DNA of 52,339 nucleotides, from the NCBI GenBank assembly GCA_021738065.1, contig JAIPCT010000015.1, forward strand, positions 1 to 52,339, in the 5' to 3' direction. Position 1 is the stretch's first letter; each line of letters opens with the position of its first letter. Shown in pieces: positions 37,008-47,862 of the stretch. The DNA is from Burkholderiaceae bacterium (GTDB lineage Bacteria > Pseudomonadota > Gammaproteobacteria > Burkholderiales > Rhodocyclaceae). The position numbers and the translations under genes were made by a program. The notes beneath the pieces were generated by a model, which did not search any database, was not told the DNA's origin, and saw only the letters and a program-made list of their open reading frames with translations.

Positions 37008-37792
37008 TCGCCCTTGAATGAAGGGCTGCGTTTTTCCATGAAGGCGGCGACGCCCTCGCGATAATCGTGACCAAAGCCGAGTTCCCGCTGGCTGACGCGC
37101 TCCAGTTCGAGTTGCTGCTCCAGACTGTTGCCGCTGCTGGCGTAAATCGCCTGCTTGGTACGGGCGAGCCCTTTGGTGGGTGCCGTGCTGAAATGGGTGG
37201 CCAGCCTGTCGGCCTCTGCCGCCAGTTTGTCGTCATCGACGCATTTCCAGATCAGTCCCCAGGCTTCGGCCTGCTCGGCCGAGAGTTTGTCGCCGAGCAT
37301 CGCCAGGCCCATGGCGCGGGCGGTCCCGACCAGGCGCGGCAGCGCCCAGGTGCCGCCGGCGTCGGGGACCAGTCCGAGTTTGCAAAACGCCTGAATGAAC
37401 GATGCCGAGCGTGCGGCGAGCACGATGTCGCAGGCCAGCGCGATGTTCGCGCCGGCGCCTGCCGCGACACCATTCACGGCGCAGATCACCGGTATTTCCA
37501 GCGCCCGCAGGCTCAGCACCAGGGGTTTGTAGAAGGTTTCGATGCTGTAGCCCAGGTCAACCGGCTCATCGCCCGCGGAGACGTTGCGATCGGATAAATC
37601 CTGACCGGCGCAAAATCCTCGCCCCGCGCCGGTCAGCAGCAAAACCCGCGCCCCCTGGTCGCGGGTCCGCTCGAGCGCTTCGCGCAGTTCGAGATGCATC
37701 TCGCCATTGAAACTGTTGAGCCGGTCGGGACGATTGAGCGTGATGCGGGCGATGCCGCTGTCGAGTGAAAAAAGAATGTGCTGGTAAGTCAT
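37004..37792 (-). CDS. paaG: Ring-1,2-epoxyphenylacetyl-CoA isomerase PaaG
   Basis: A 262-residue crotonase-fold enzyme. It converts the epoxide of phenylacetyl-CoA to oxepin-CoA and also isomerises a later intermediate. The oxyanion-hole motifs are AGRGFCAGQDLSDR and GVAAGAGANIALACD, and LGLVPDAGGTWALPRLVG carries the catalytic Asp region. The ATG at 37792 (MTYQHILFSL) was chosen because the upstream extension is not family-like. It overlaps paaI. Confidence 0.92.
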   Translation of the reverse strand: MTYQHILFSLDSGIARITLNRPDRLNSFNGEMHLELREALERTRDQGARVLLLTGAGRGFCAGQDLSDRNVSAGDEPVDLGYSIETFYKPLVLSLRALEIPVICAVNGVAAGAGANIALACDIVLAARSASFIQAFCKLGLVPDAGGTWALPRLVGTARAMGLAMLGDKLSAEQAEAWGLIWKCVDDDKLAAEADRLATHFSTAPTKGLARTKQAIYASSGNSLEQQLELERVSQRELGFGHDYREGVAAFMEKRSPSFKGE

Positions 37793-37814
37793 CGGCGGGT
37801 CTCCGGATCGCGGA

Positions 37815-38609
37815 TCAGTTGGCAACAGCCAGACCGAGGCGTTTGAGCGACGCGGCCGATTGGGCTTTCCAGTCGCCAAGCATTTCCGTGCTGCTGCGTC
37901 GGCGCAGTCCATACTGGATGTAAGTCGTCGCGTGATCCGAATCGACCCGACCAAAAGTGGCGGTGACGCGCGGATACCAGTAGTTGACCGCCGCTTGCAC
38001 GGCTGCCTGATTGCCGCCGCGTTCGATGGCCTGGGCGACGCCGCTTTCGCCCAATTTCGCGTGTTCTTGTTCCCGCGGCAGTATTTGCCCGATGGCTTCC
38101 GCGAGCGGCAGGTAGGAGCAGTGTTGCATTTCGGCCAGTTGAATCGCCGTGGCGGCCCCCATCAGCATGTTGAAAACGAGGGCGTCTTCCCATCCCTCAA
38201 GGGGATAGTGGAAGACATTGAGTCGTTTGTCGCCGCCGATGCGCCGGGTTCCGAGATCAAGATGGCGATCAAGGCGCGAATCCCAGGCATGGGATCGCAC
38301 GTAGAGCAGGGGGTTGACGCCAAAGGGCTTGAGCAGGGCGAGCGCCAGCTCGGCGTGCACGTACTTTTCGGTGACGATTTTGGCCGCGACAATCCGCTCC
38401 CTGAGCCCGGGCCCTCGATTGATGAAGGGGCAGAATCCGGCAGCGCCGGCAAGCTCGGAATCAGCGAAAACCACCACCAGCCGCATCAACTCGTTGCGGT
38501 AGGCGGTCGGTACCGAGGTCCCGGCGCATTTCAGCAGATCGCCCTCGGGGGCGCCGATCGTGTTTCCGGCGGCGATGAGTTCGAGAAAACCCGTATCCTG
38601 TTTTTGCAT
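37815..38609 (-). CDS. PaaA-like ferritin-fold protein, stand-alone
   Basis: A 264-residue member of the PaaA/PaaC family, shorter than PaaA (about 310). Sequence blocks align with PaaA: YRNELMRLVVVFADSELAG, FHYPLEGWEDALVFNMLMGA and AVNYWYPRVTATFG. Candidate iron ligands are E52, E81/H85 (EKYVH, ExxxH rather than ExxH), E160/H163 (EMQH) and E180/H183 (EQEH). PaaB, PaaC, PaaD and PaaE are absent here, so this is not the complete epoxidase. The ATG at 38609 has GGAG. It is the first gene of the leftward chain. It may be a divergent oxygenase or a structural paralogue. Confidence 0.75.
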   Translation of the reverse strand: MQKQDTGFLELIAAGNTIGAPEGDLLKCAGTSVPTAYRNELMRLVVVFADSELAGAAGFCPFINRGPGLRERIVAAKIVTEKYVHAELALALLKPFGVNPLLYVRSHAWDSRLDRHLDLGTRRIGGDKRLNVFHYPLEGWEDALVFNMLMGAATAIQLAEMQHCSYLPLAEAIGQILPREQEHAKLGESGVAQAIERGGNQAAVQAAVNYWYPRVTATFGRVDSDHATTYIQYGLRRRSSTEMLGDWKAQSAASLKRLGLAVAN

Positions 38610-38697
38610 GACTCGCTCCACAATGTGTGCCCATACTCCGCTGTACGCCCTGACTATAAGAGGATTTTGCAGAGAGCGACAAAGAGATACAATGTAA

Positions 38698-38725
38698 ATA
38701 ACATCAAATGTTGAAATAGTATCAA
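38698..38725 (-). promoter_or_regulatory. Sigma70-like promoter for the leftward paa genes
   Basis: On the minus strand TTGATA (38725-38720) and TGTTAT (38703-38698) are 16 nt apart in an AT-rich stretch upstream of the PaaA-like gene. The element overlaps a small inverted repeat AACAT-CAA-ATGTT (38700-38712) that could be an operator. Confidence 0.5.
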
Positions 38726-38732
38726 ATTAATT

Positions 38733-38762
38733 ATGACACAAAACAGCCGTACAGGGTACAAT
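38733..38762 (+). promoter_or_regulatory. Sigma70-like promoter for flavodoxin - paaN - paaY
   Basis: ATGACA (38733-38738) and TACAAT (38757-38762) are separated by 18 nt, upstream of the flavodoxin ATG at 38817. It lies next to the divergent promoter, so both arms of the cluster could share regulation. Confidence 0.5.
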
Positions 38763-38816
38763 AAAAATGTATCACGTCATCGCCCCCGAGAACCTGAAGT
38801 TTGAAGGAATGGCATC

Positions 38817-39266
38817 ATGAGCAACATACTGATCATCGTCGGCACCGAGTCGGGCAATGCCCAGATGTGCGCCGACCATTTGGCCGACAATCTGCCGGCG
38901 CTCGGCCATGAAGTCGAAGTCGCCGCGGACGCCGATGCCGGAAGCGTCGGGCTCGATGGGCGCGAGGTGGTGCTGGTCTGTACTTCAACCCACGGCGATG
39001 GCGAACTGCCGGACAACATCATTCCATTGGCAGAGCGTCTGCGGACAGAAAAGCCCGATCTTTCATTCCTCAGCTATGGCGTGATCGCCCTCGGTGACCA
39101 GACTTACAAGGCCACGTTTTGCCAAGCGGGCAAGGACATGGATGCCCTGTTTGCCGAGTGCGGCGCCAGCAAGGTCGGCGAGCGCCTGGAGATCGATGCC
39201 TGCACCCAGCCGCTGCCCGATGAAGAGGCGCTCACCTGGGCACAGGAATGGGTCACGATGCTTTAA
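38817..39266 (+). CDS. Flavodoxin-like protein (MioC-type)
   Basis: A 149-residue flavodoxin-fold protein with the FMN phosphate loop GTESGNAQMCADHLA (about residues 9-23) and the loops VLVCTSTHGDGELPDN and YGVIALGDQTYKATFCQAG. It is a single-domain electron carrier like MioC. It is divergent from the PaaA-like gene and precedes paaN, so it may deliver electrons to the oxygenase. No PaaE-type reductase is in the window. Confidence 0.85.
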   Translation: MSNILIIVGTESGNAQMCADHLADNLPALGHEVEVAADADAGSVGLDGREVVLVCTSTHGDGELPDNIIPLAERLRTEKPDLSFLSYGVIALGDQTYKATFCQAGKDMDALFAECGASKVGERLEIDACTQPLPDEEALTWAQEWVTML

Positions 39267-39337
39267 GACCCCGTGCCTTTGCTTTTGATGCTGTTTTTCC
39301 AAATCCAATAATTCATATATTTCCCCGGAGACCCGAC

Positions 39338-40999
39338 ATGCCCCATCTATTGTTCGAGAAGCATCAAGCCCTGTTGCAGAAAGCCGTCGCGGCGATTGAG
39401 TCACGCGGCTACTGGAGTCCTTATGCCGAGAGTCCGCGAGCCTATGGCGAGACGGCGATCGAAGACGGGCACAAGGCCTTTGAAGCCTATCGCGGCGCGC
39501 AGTTCTATCTGGATCAGCCCGGCGTCGTCGAGCGCGGTGGGTCGGAAGTCTCGCCCTATGGCCTGCCGCTGAATATCTCCTACCCGCGCTGCAGCGCCGA
39601 TGCCCTGATCGCCGCGGGCAAGGCGGCCATGCCGGGCTGGATCAAGGCCGGCGCCGACACGCGGGCAGCCGTCTGTGTGGAGATTCTGGAGCGCCTGAAC
39701 AATGGCAGCTTCGAAATGGCGCATGCCGTCATGCACACCACAGGGCAACCCCTGATGATGGCCTTCCAGGCCGCCGGACCGCATGCCCAGGATCGCGGCC
39801 TCGAGGCCGTGGTCTACGCCTGGCGCGAAATGAAGCATGTGCCGGAAACGGCGATCTGGGAAAAGCCGCAGGGCAAGAACCCGCCGCTGAAAATGGAAAA
39901 GACATTCACCATCATGCCGCGTGGCGTGGCGCTGGTGATCGCCTGTTCGACATTCCCGACCTGGAACGGTTACCCGGGCATCTTCGCCAGCTTGGTCACC
40001 GGCAATCCGGTGATCGTAAAGGCGCATCCGACGGTGATCCTGCCGCTTGCCATCTGCGTGGCTGTTGCCCGCAATGCGCTCAAGGAGGCGGGCTTCGATC
40101 CGAATCTGGTCAGTCTGCTGATAGACAACCCTTCGGCACCTGTCGCCAAGGAAGTGGCGATGCGGCCCGAAGTTCGGCTGATCGATTACACCGGCGGTCC
40201 CGATTTCGGCAACTGGCTGGAAGAGCACTGCCGCCATGCCAATGTGTACACCGAGAAAGCCGGGGTCAATTGCATCGTGGTCGACTCGATCGACGACTAC
40301 AAGGCGATGCTGAAGAATCTGGCGTTCACCCTGTCGTTGTATTCAGGCCAGATGTGCACCACGCCACAGACCATTTTTGTTTCGCGCGAGGGTGTAAAAA
40401 CTTCGGAGGGTGTCGTATCCGCCGAGCAGTTCGGCCATGATCTGGCCAATGCCGTTTCGAAGTTCCTCGAGGACCCGAAACGCGCGGTGGAAGTGCTGGG
40501 CGCGATCCAGTCGCCGGCAACCCTGGCGCGTCTCGAAGCGGCCAATGAACTGGGTGAGGTCTTGCGCGCGTCGAGTCGTGTCGAGCACCCGCAGTGGCCT
40601 GAAGCGCGCGTGTATAGTCCCTTGATCCTCAAGGTCGATGTCGCCGACGAACGCGCCTACATGGAAGAGCGTTTCGGTCCGATCACGCTCGTGGTCGAAA
40701 CGGCGACGACGGCGCAGAGTCTGGCAACAGCGGAGCGCGTGATTCGCGAACAGGGGGCGATCACATTCGCGTTGTATTCAAGCAATCCCGTGGTGGTCGA
40801 ACATGCCGAGGAGGCGGCCTTGCGTGCGGGCGTGGCGCTGTCGATCAACCTGACCGGCGGTGTATTTGTCAATCAGTCGGCGGCTTACTCGGATTTTCAC
40901 GCGACAGGCGCCAACCCGGCGGCGAATGCCTGCCTGACGGACAGCGCTTTTGTCGCCAATCGATTCTTCGTGGTCCAGAGCCGGCGCCACATCGAGTGA
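39338..40999 (+). CDS. paaN: Phenylacetate-degradation aldehyde dehydrogenase PaaN
   Basis: A 553-residue aldehyde dehydrogenase of the PaaN group, which lacks the hydratase half of PaaZ. The catalytic Cys340 lies in [13 protein letters not shown] and the upstream glutamate in [13 protein letters not shown]. The N-terminal extension with [18 protein letters not shown] is specific for PaaN. It would oxidise the semialdehyde formed from oxepin-CoA. The ATG at 39338 follows a CCCCGGAGACC site; an upstream extension into the flavodoxin gene is rejected. A partner hydratase must come from another gene. Confidence 0.88.
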   Translation: MPHLLFEKHQALLQKAVAAIESRGYWSPYAESPRAYGETAIEDGHKAFEAYRGAQFYLDQPGVVERGGSEVSPYGLPLNISYPRCSADALIAAGKAAMPGWIKAGADTRAAVCVEILERLNNGSFEMAHAVMHTTGQPLMMAFQAAGPHAQDRGLEAVVYAWREMKHVPETAIWEKPQGKNPPLKMEKTFTIMPRGVALVIACSTFPTWNGYPGIFASLVTGNPVIVKAHPTVILPLAICVAVARNALKEAGFDPNLVSLLIDNPSAPVAKEVAMRPEVRLIDYTGGPDFGNWLEEHCRHANVYTEKAGVNCIVVDSIDDYKAMLKNLAFTLSLYSGQMCTTPQTIFVSREGVKTSEGVVSAEQFGHDLANAVSKFLEDPKRAVEVLGAIQSPATLARLEAANELGEVLRASSRVEHPQWPEARVYSPLILKVDVADERAYMEERFGPITLVVETATTAQSLATAERVIREQGAITFALYSSNPVVVEHAEEAALRAGVALSINLTGGVFVNQSAAYSDFHATGANPAANACLTDSAFVANRFFVVQSRRHIE

Positions 41000-41036
41000 A
41001 CGCGCATTGGCTGGACCGGGCATTGGGGGTAATCCT

Positions 41037-41642
41037 ATGAAGGTTTATGAGATCGACGGCATCGTGCCGGTGGTGGACCCCTCTGCGTTTGTCCATCCGT
41101 CCGCCGTATTGATCGGCGATGTCGTCGTCGGTGCCGGCGCCTACATCGGCCCCTGCGCCAGCTTGCGCGGTGATTTCGGCCGCCTGTTCATCGGTGCCGG
41201 CGCCAACGTGCAGGATTGCTGCGTGATGCACGGCTTTCCCGGCAGCGACACCATCATCGAAGAACATGGGCATATCGGTCACGGCGCGATCCTGCATGGC
41301 TGCATCGTGCGCAAGAACGGCATGGTAGGCATGAACGCGGTGGTGATGGACAACGCCGTAGTCGGCGAGTCCGCCATCGTCGCGGCACAGAGTTTCGTCA
41401 AGGCCGGCATGGAGATTCCGCCGCGCATGCTGGCCGCAGGCGTGCCGGCCAAGCTGATGCGCGAACTGACCGAGCTGGAGATGGCCTGGAAAGTCGAGGG
41501 CACCGGGGTCTATCTGGACCTGGTCAAACGCTGCCACGGCACGATGAAGGAAGTCGAGGCATTGACGGCCGTCGAGCCCGATCGCAAACGGCTCAAGTTG
41601 CCGGAGCTGAAAACCCTGCAGGAAACCCGGCGCGACAGCTGA
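41037..41642 (+). CDS. paaY: PaaY, hexapeptide-repeat thioesterase
   Basis: A 201-residue left-handed beta-helix protein with the repeats [20 protein letters not shown], then [19 protein letters not shown] and [19 protein letters not shown], a gamma-carbonic-anhydrase fold. PaaY hydrolyses CoA adducts formed from a toxic intermediate of the phenylacetate route. The start [18 protein letters not shown] is the family N-terminus. It lies 37 nt after paaN and ends before the second CACAGAG element. Confidence 0.9.
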   Translation: MKVYEIDGIVPVVDPSAFVHPSAVLIGDVVVGAGAYIGPCASLRGDFGRLFIGAGANVQDCCVMHGFPGSDTIIEEHGHIGHGAILHGCIVRKNGMVGMNAVVMDNAVVGESAIVAAQSFVKAGMEIPPRMLAAGVPAKLMRELTELEMAWKVEGTGVYLDLVKRCHGTMKEVEALTAVEPDRKRLKLPELKTLQETRRDS

Positions 41643-41653
41643 ACCTAAATTCC

Positions 41654-41816
<163 letters not shown>

Positions 41817-41848
41817 AAGGTTATAAGGTTGAGCAGCTGCCGGCTTTG

Positions 41849-41863
41849 AAAGTCGGCGCTGAT
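41849..41863 (+). repeat. Short dispersed repeat, copy 7 (partial)
   Basis: AAAGTCGGCGCTG matches the core, but the following bases are ATGAAGC rather than GCGAYACGG. It lies in the intergenic DNA between paaY and glpK. Confidence 0.45.
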
Positions 41864-41944
41864 GAAGCTCCTGCGCAGCAGGGCGGTCGAGCAAAATGCG
41901 CTCTCCTCGCCGCTGCGGATGGCGATACGGCGATCATCAGGCGT

Positions 41945-43438
<1,494 letters not shown>

Positions 43439-43545
43439 GGTGATCTCCGGCGAATGAACAGCCGCGCGGCGAGGGCCACGCCTGTTGCCATTATGATGGC
43501 TGTCGACTCGGCGGTCCGCAAGCCGGACGGCCCACAAGGAAAGCC

Positions 43546-45147
43546 ATGAACGAATCGCCGGATGCAGGAAACCAGAACCCTCCGGCGAGTGCGGCGGGGG
43601 GCGGCACTCAGGATTGCGACGTCCTCGTCGTCGGCGGCGGGATCAACGGCGTGGGCATTGCGCGGGACTTGGCCGGACGCGGCTGGCGGGTCGTGCTGGT
43701 CGAACAGGACGATCTGGGCGCCCATACCTCATCGGCCTCGTCCAAGCTGATTCATGGCGGATTGCGCTATCTCGAATACTACGAATTCGCCATGGTCAGG
43801 AAGGCGCTGCTGGAGCGCGAGGTCTTGCTGCGCAGCGCGCCCCACATCATCCGCCCGCTGCGCTTCGTCATGCCGCACGAGCCGACGATGCGGCCGGTCT
43901 GGTGGATACGCCTCGGCCTGTTCCTCTATGACCATCTGGCGCGACGCGAAGTCCTGCCAGGGTCGCAGGCGATTGATTTGCGCCGCCATCCCGTCGGCAC
44001 CGCCCTGCAGGATCGCTTGGTGCGCGGTTTCGTTTATTCCGATGGCTGGGTCGACGATGCGCGGCTGGTGGTATTGAATGCGCTGGATGCCCATGAGCGT
44101 GGCGCGAAGTTCCGGCCCCGTACCCGTTGCGTGGCGGCACAGCGCAGCGTGGCTGGCTGGACCGCGTCACTTCAAGCGACGGACGGGCAGCAGTCCAGCG
44201 TCACCGCGCGCTTGCTGGTCAATGCCGCTGGCCCTTGGGCAGAGACCTTTTTGCGCAGCGTCGCCCGATCCGATCACGGCGAAGTGCTCGCGACGCGGCA
44301 CCAGCGCCTGGTCAAGGGCAGCCACATCGTGGTGCCACGCTGTTTTGATCACGACCACGCCTATGTCTTCCAGGACCCGCAGAAACGCATCATCTTCGCG
44401 ATCCCCTATGAAGAGCACTTCACCATGATCGGCACCACCGATTCGCAATTCACCGGTGATCCAGGGGAGCCACGCATAGACGTTGATGAAACGGCCTATC
44501 TCTGCGAGCAGGCCAGCCGCTATTTCAAGCGATCGATCACGCCGGCTGACGTGGTGTGGAGTTTCAGCGGCGTGCGGCCGCTGTTCGGCGATACTTCCGG
44601 TGCGCTATCGGCAATTACCCGCGACTATCTGCTGGAAAGCAACACCGGCGCGGCGCCTTTGCTGAGCGTATGGGGCGGCAAGATCACCACCTACCGCAAA
44701 CTGGCCGAGGAAGCCGCCAACGAGATCGGGCGGGCGCTGGGAGAATGTCGCGACCCCTGGACCGAGAAATCCAGCCTGCCCGGCGGCGATCTGCGGGCAT
44801 GGATTGGAAGCTTGCAACGGCCCGATCTTGATATCGAACGCTTCATCAGAGCCGTGCGCGAGCGCTACCACTGGATCGAGCCGTCATTGGCGGAAAGACT
44901 GTCCCGCGCCTATGGCAGCCGCATCGATCGGGTACTCGACGACGCCAGGCAGGTTTCGCATCTGGGTGAAGAAGTCGCCCCCGGTTTGTTCGAGGTCGAA
45001 CTGCGCTATTTGTGCCGCGAAGAATGGGCGCTTGCCGCCGAAGACGTACTGTGGCGCAGAAGCAAGCTTGGATTGCATTACGCCGCCGCCGAGAGCCAGC
45101 GGGTCGCCGAATGGCTGGAAGGAAACGCGTCGAAGCCGTCACTGTAA
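43546..45147 (+). CDS. glpD: Glycerol-3-phosphate dehydrogenase, FAD-dependent
   Basis: A 533-residue flavoenzyme of the GlpD family. The FAD motif [20 protein letters not shown] (residues about 28-47), the signature [18 protein letters not shown] and the C-terminal [20 protein letters not shown] are all present. It passes electrons from glycerol-3-phosphate to quinone at the inner membrane. It completes the glycerol route with the divergent glpK. No GlpF or GlpR gene is inside the window. Confidence 0.96.
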   Translation: MNESPDAGNQNPPASAAGGGTQDCDVLVVGGGINGVGIARDLAGRGWRVVLVEQDDLGAHTSSASSKLIHGGLRYLEYYEFAMVRKALLEREVLLRSAPHIIRPLRFVMPHEPTMRPVWWIRLGLFLYDHLARREVLPGSQAIDLRRHPVGTALQDRLVRGFVYSDGWVDDARLVVLNALDAHERGAKFRPRTRCVAAQRSVAGWTASLQATDGQQSSVTARLLVNAAGPWAETFLRSVARSDHGEVLATRHQRLVKGSHIVVPRCFDHDHAYVFQDPQKRIIFAIPYEEHFTMIGTTDSQFTGDPGEPRIDVDETAYLCEQASRYFKRSITPADVVWSFSGVRPLFGDTSGALSAITRDYLLESNTGAAPLLSVWGGKITTYRKLAEEAANEIGRALGECRDPWTEKSSLPGGDLRAWIGSLQRPDLDIERFIRAVRERYHWIEPSLAERLSRAYGSRIDRVLDDARQVSHLGEEVAPGLFEVELRYLCREEWALAAEDVLWRRSKLGLHYAAAESQRVAEWLEGNASKPSL

Positions 45148-45437
45148 GCTTCGATTAAGTATGCTTATGTTAGTATTTCGCGCCGCAACATGCGCGCCAT
45201 TGAGACGCGCTGGAGAGGGCAACGCAGGACATCATCGGCCCGGCTTTCCGGGACAGATCGGGCGCAACAGGGTCCGGGATACATATATTTCAACCCGACC
45301 GACGCGATGCGCCGGCATGCAATTCGGTTCAGTCCGGTGAGGTTGTCCGGACCGATTCCACCACAAGACAACCGGTACTGGAATCACGGTTCGGCGCTGG
45401 CTATCGATCAACGCAGCACATAAAACAAGGAAGACGC
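45148..45437. other. Region upstream of sucCD
   Basis: This 290-bp stretch lies between glpD and sucC. A small in-frame reading frame (45190-45423) has no homology visible and is not called. A TAGTAT box at 45171 and the AT-rich TACATATATTTC near 45280 are weak promoter candidates. A GTTCGGCGCTGGC at 45389 is a distant relative of the short repeat. The region also has the two GTCCGG units 45334-45350. Confidence 0.35.
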
Positions 45438-46598
45438 ATGAAGATCCACGAATATCAGGGCAAGGAAATCCTGAAAAAATTCGGCGTGACGACACCGCGC
45501 GGAATCCCCTGCTTTTCCGTCGACGAGGCGGTCAAGGCGGCGGAAACTCTGGGCGGCAAGGTTTGGGTGGTGAAAGCGCAAATCCACGCCGGCGGTCGCG
45601 GCAAGGGCGGCGGCGTCAAGGTCGCCAAGTCGATGGACGAGGTCAAGACCTACGCCGGACAAATTCTCGGCATGCAGCTCAAGACGCATCAGACCGGCCC
45701 CGACGGCCAGAAAGTGCGCCGTTTGCTGATCGAGGAAGGCGCCGACATCAAAAAGGAATACTACGTTGCGGCGCTGACCGACCGCGCCACGCAGAAGGTC
45801 GCCATGATGGCGTCCTCCGAGGGTGGCATGGATATCGAGGAAGTCGCGCACAAGACACCGGAGAAGATCATCAAGGTGTTTGTCGATCCGGCAGCGGGTT
45901 TGACGGATGCCCAGGCGAATGAACTGGCCAAGGGCATCGGCGTGCCGGCAGGTTCGCTGGCGCAGGCGGTGGATACCCTGAAGAAACTGTACGCCTGTTA
46001 CATGGAGACCGATGCCAGCCTGGCCGAAATCAATCCGCTGATACTCGAAGGCAATGGCGATATCAAGGCGCTCGACGCCAAGTTCAATTTCGACGCCAAT
46101 GCGCTGTATCGCCATCCCGAGATCGTCGCCTATCGCGACCTGGATGAAGAGGACGCCGATGAAGTCGAAGCGTCGAAGTTCGACCTGGCCTACATCTCGC
46201 TCGATGGCAACATCGGCTGCCTGGTGAATGGCGCAGGCCTGGCGATGGCCACCATGGATACCATCAAGCTGTTTGGCGCAGAACCGGCCAACTTCCTCGA
46301 TGTCGGCGGTGGCGCCACCACGGAGAAAGTCACCGAAGCCTTCAAGATCATGTTGAAGAACCCCAAGGTCAAGGGCATCCTGGTCAATATTTTCGGCGGC
46401 ATCATGAAGTGCGACACGATTGCGGAAGGGGTCGTTGCGGCGGCCAAGGAAACACACCTCAGCGTGCCCCTGGTGGTGCGCATGAAGGGCACCAACGAAG
46501 ACCTCGGCAAGAAGATCCTCAAGGATTCCGGCCTGCCGATCATTTCCGCCGACACCATGGCCGACGCGGCGAGCAAAATCGTCGCCGCGGTCAAGTAA
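45438..46598 (+). CDS. sucC: Succinyl-CoA synthetase, beta subunit
   Basis: A 386-residue ATP-grasp protein starting [17 protein letters not shown]. The glycine loop [11 protein letters not shown] binds nucleotide, and [20 protein letters not shown] holds the family signature for CoA ligase phosphate transfer. It couples succinyl-CoA cleavage to ATP/GTP formation in the TCA cycle. It is followed 9 nt later by sucD. No oxoglutarate dehydrogenase genes (sucAB) are adjacent. Confidence 0.98.
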   Translation: MKIHEYQGKEILKKFGVTTPRGIPCFSVDEAVKAAETLGGKVWVVKAQIHAGGRGKGGGVKVAKSMDEVKTYAGQILGMQLKTHQTGPDGQKVRRLLIEEGADIKKEYYVAALTDRATQKVAMMASSEGGMDIEEVAHKTPEKIIKVFVDPAAGLTDAQANELAKGIGVPAGSLAQAVDTLKKLYACYMETDASLAEINPLILEGNGDIKALDAKFNFDANALYRHPEIVAYRDLDEEDADEVEASKFDLAYISLDGNIGCLVNGAGLAMATMDTIKLFGAEPANFLDVGGGATTEKVTEAFKIMLKNPKVKGILVNIFGGIMKCDTIAEGVVAAAKETHLSVPLVVRMKGTNEDLGKKILKDSGLPIISADTMADAASKIVAAVK

Positions 46599-46607
46599 GG
46601 AAAAATT

Positions 46608-47504
46608 ATGTCAATCCTCATCAACAAAGACACCAAAGTCATTACCCAGGGCATCACCGGCAAGACGGGCCAGTTTCATACCGAGAAATGCCAGGAATAC
46701 GCCAACGGCAAGAACTGCTTCGTGGCGGGCGTGAATCCGAAAAAAGCTGGCGAAGAGGTATTGGGCATCCCGATTTTTGGTTCGGTCAAGGAGGCCAAGG
46801 CACAAACCGGTGCCACGGTTTCCGTGATCTACGTGCCGCCCGCCGGCGCCGCCGCTGCGATCTGGGAGGCCTGCGAGGCCGACCTCGATCTGGCGATCTG
46901 CATCACCGAAGGCATCCCCGTGCGCGACATGCTGATCGTGCGCAACCAGATGCGAGCCAAGGAAGCCGCCGGCGGCAAGAAGACGCTGCTGCTCGGACCG
47001 AACTGCCCCGGCCTCATCACACCCGACGAAATCAAGATCGGCATCATGCCCGGTCACATCCACCGCAAGGGCCGCATCGGCGTGGTCTCGCGCTCCGGCA
47101 CGCTGACCTATGAGGCCGTGGCGCAGCTCACCGAAATCGGCCTCGGCCAGTCTTCCGCAGTCGGCATCGGCGGCGACCCGATCAACGGCCTCAAGCATAT
47201 CGACATCATGCGTGCCTTCAACGACGATCCGGACACCGATGCAGTCATCATGATCGGCGAAATCGGCGGTCCCGACGAAGCGGAAGCCGCGATCTGGTGC
47301 AAGGACAACATGAAGAAGCCGATTGTCGGTTTCATCGCGGGAGTGACCGCGCCGGCCGGCAAGCGCATGGGTCACGCGGGCGCGTTGATTTCCGGCGGTG
47401 CCGATACCGCCGACGCCAAACTGGCCATCATGGAGGAGTGCGGCTTTACAGTGACGCGCAATCCTTCCGAAATGGCCAAGCTGCTCAAAGGCCTGCTGAA
47501 GTAA
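46608..47504 (+). CDS. sucD: Succinyl-CoA synthetase, alpha subunit
   Basis: A 298-residue CoA-binding subunit. [14 protein letters not shown] is the N-terminal nucleotide-fold motif, and the phosphohistidine lies in [14 protein letters not shown]. The protein ends in [11 protein letters not shown]. With SucC it forms the functional synthetase. An intrinsic terminator lies about 190 nt downstream. Confidence 0.98.
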   Translation: MSILINKDTKVITQGITGKTGQFHTEKCQEYANGKNCFVAGVNPKKAGEEVLGIPIFGSVKEAKAQTGATVSVIYVPPAGAAAAIWEACEADLDLAICITEGIPVRDMLIVRNQMRAKEAAGGKKTLLLGPNCPGLITPDEIKIGIMPGHIHRKGRIGVVSRSGTLTYEAVAQLTEIGLGQSSAVGIGGDPINGLKHIDIMRAFNDDPDTDAVIMIGEIGGPDEAEAAIWCKDNMKKPIVGFIAGVTAPAGKRMGHAGALISGGADTADAKLAIMEECGFTVTRNPSEMAKLLKGLLK

Positions 47505-47603
47505 GCAATGCGGAACACTGGGCGGCACGCTTCGGCCAAGAGTTTCCGCTGAAGGCGGCCGCATTGGCATTTGTTCGGATAGCGCATCGTAATTTTGTTG
47601 CCC

Positions 47604-47633
47604 AAAAGTCGGCGCTGGCACCACGGCGACAAA
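47604..47633 (+). repeat. Short dispersed repeat, copy 8
   Basis: The exact core lies at 47605-47619, followed by ACCACGGCGACAAA. It is intergenic, so this copy cannot be due to protein constraint. Confidence 0.75.
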
Positions 47634-47695
47634 GGGCGCGGCGATGATCGCGGCGACCGGTGCACCTGAGCAAATGTGGTGTTCTGGTGCGAAAA

Positions 47696-47727
47696 GCCGT
47701 ATCGGTAAAAGCCGATGCGGCTTTTTT
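47696..47727 (+). terminator. Intrinsic terminator after sucCD
   Basis: GCCGTATCGG and CCGATGCGGC form a 10-bp stem with one G-U pair and a 6-nt loop (TAAAAG), followed by TTTTTT at 47722-47727. It would end the sucCD transcript. Confidence 0.8.
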
Positions 47728-47862
47728 CCGCATAGAATCCGGCTATCGCCGCTTCGATGCCGGGCGAATGACATGAAAATTATTGACGGAGTTGATGCGG
47801 GACTGTAAGAATTGGGCCCATTGTCCTGTTTTGACGAGGGCTCTCACACAGGGAAGCGATCG

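Larger units (their letters stand above)
47505..47862. other. Intergenic region between sucD and the CHASE2-kinase gene
   Basis: This 358-bp gap contains copy 8 of the short dispersed repeat (47604-47633), an intrinsic terminator (47696-47727) and, after it, the upstream region of the kinase gene. No coding sequence is supported. Confidence 0.6.

Noticed and set aside
45190-45423. Possible 77-residue gene upstream of sucC
   Set aside because: No recognisable motif, no clear ribosome-binding site, and composition typical of a leader region.
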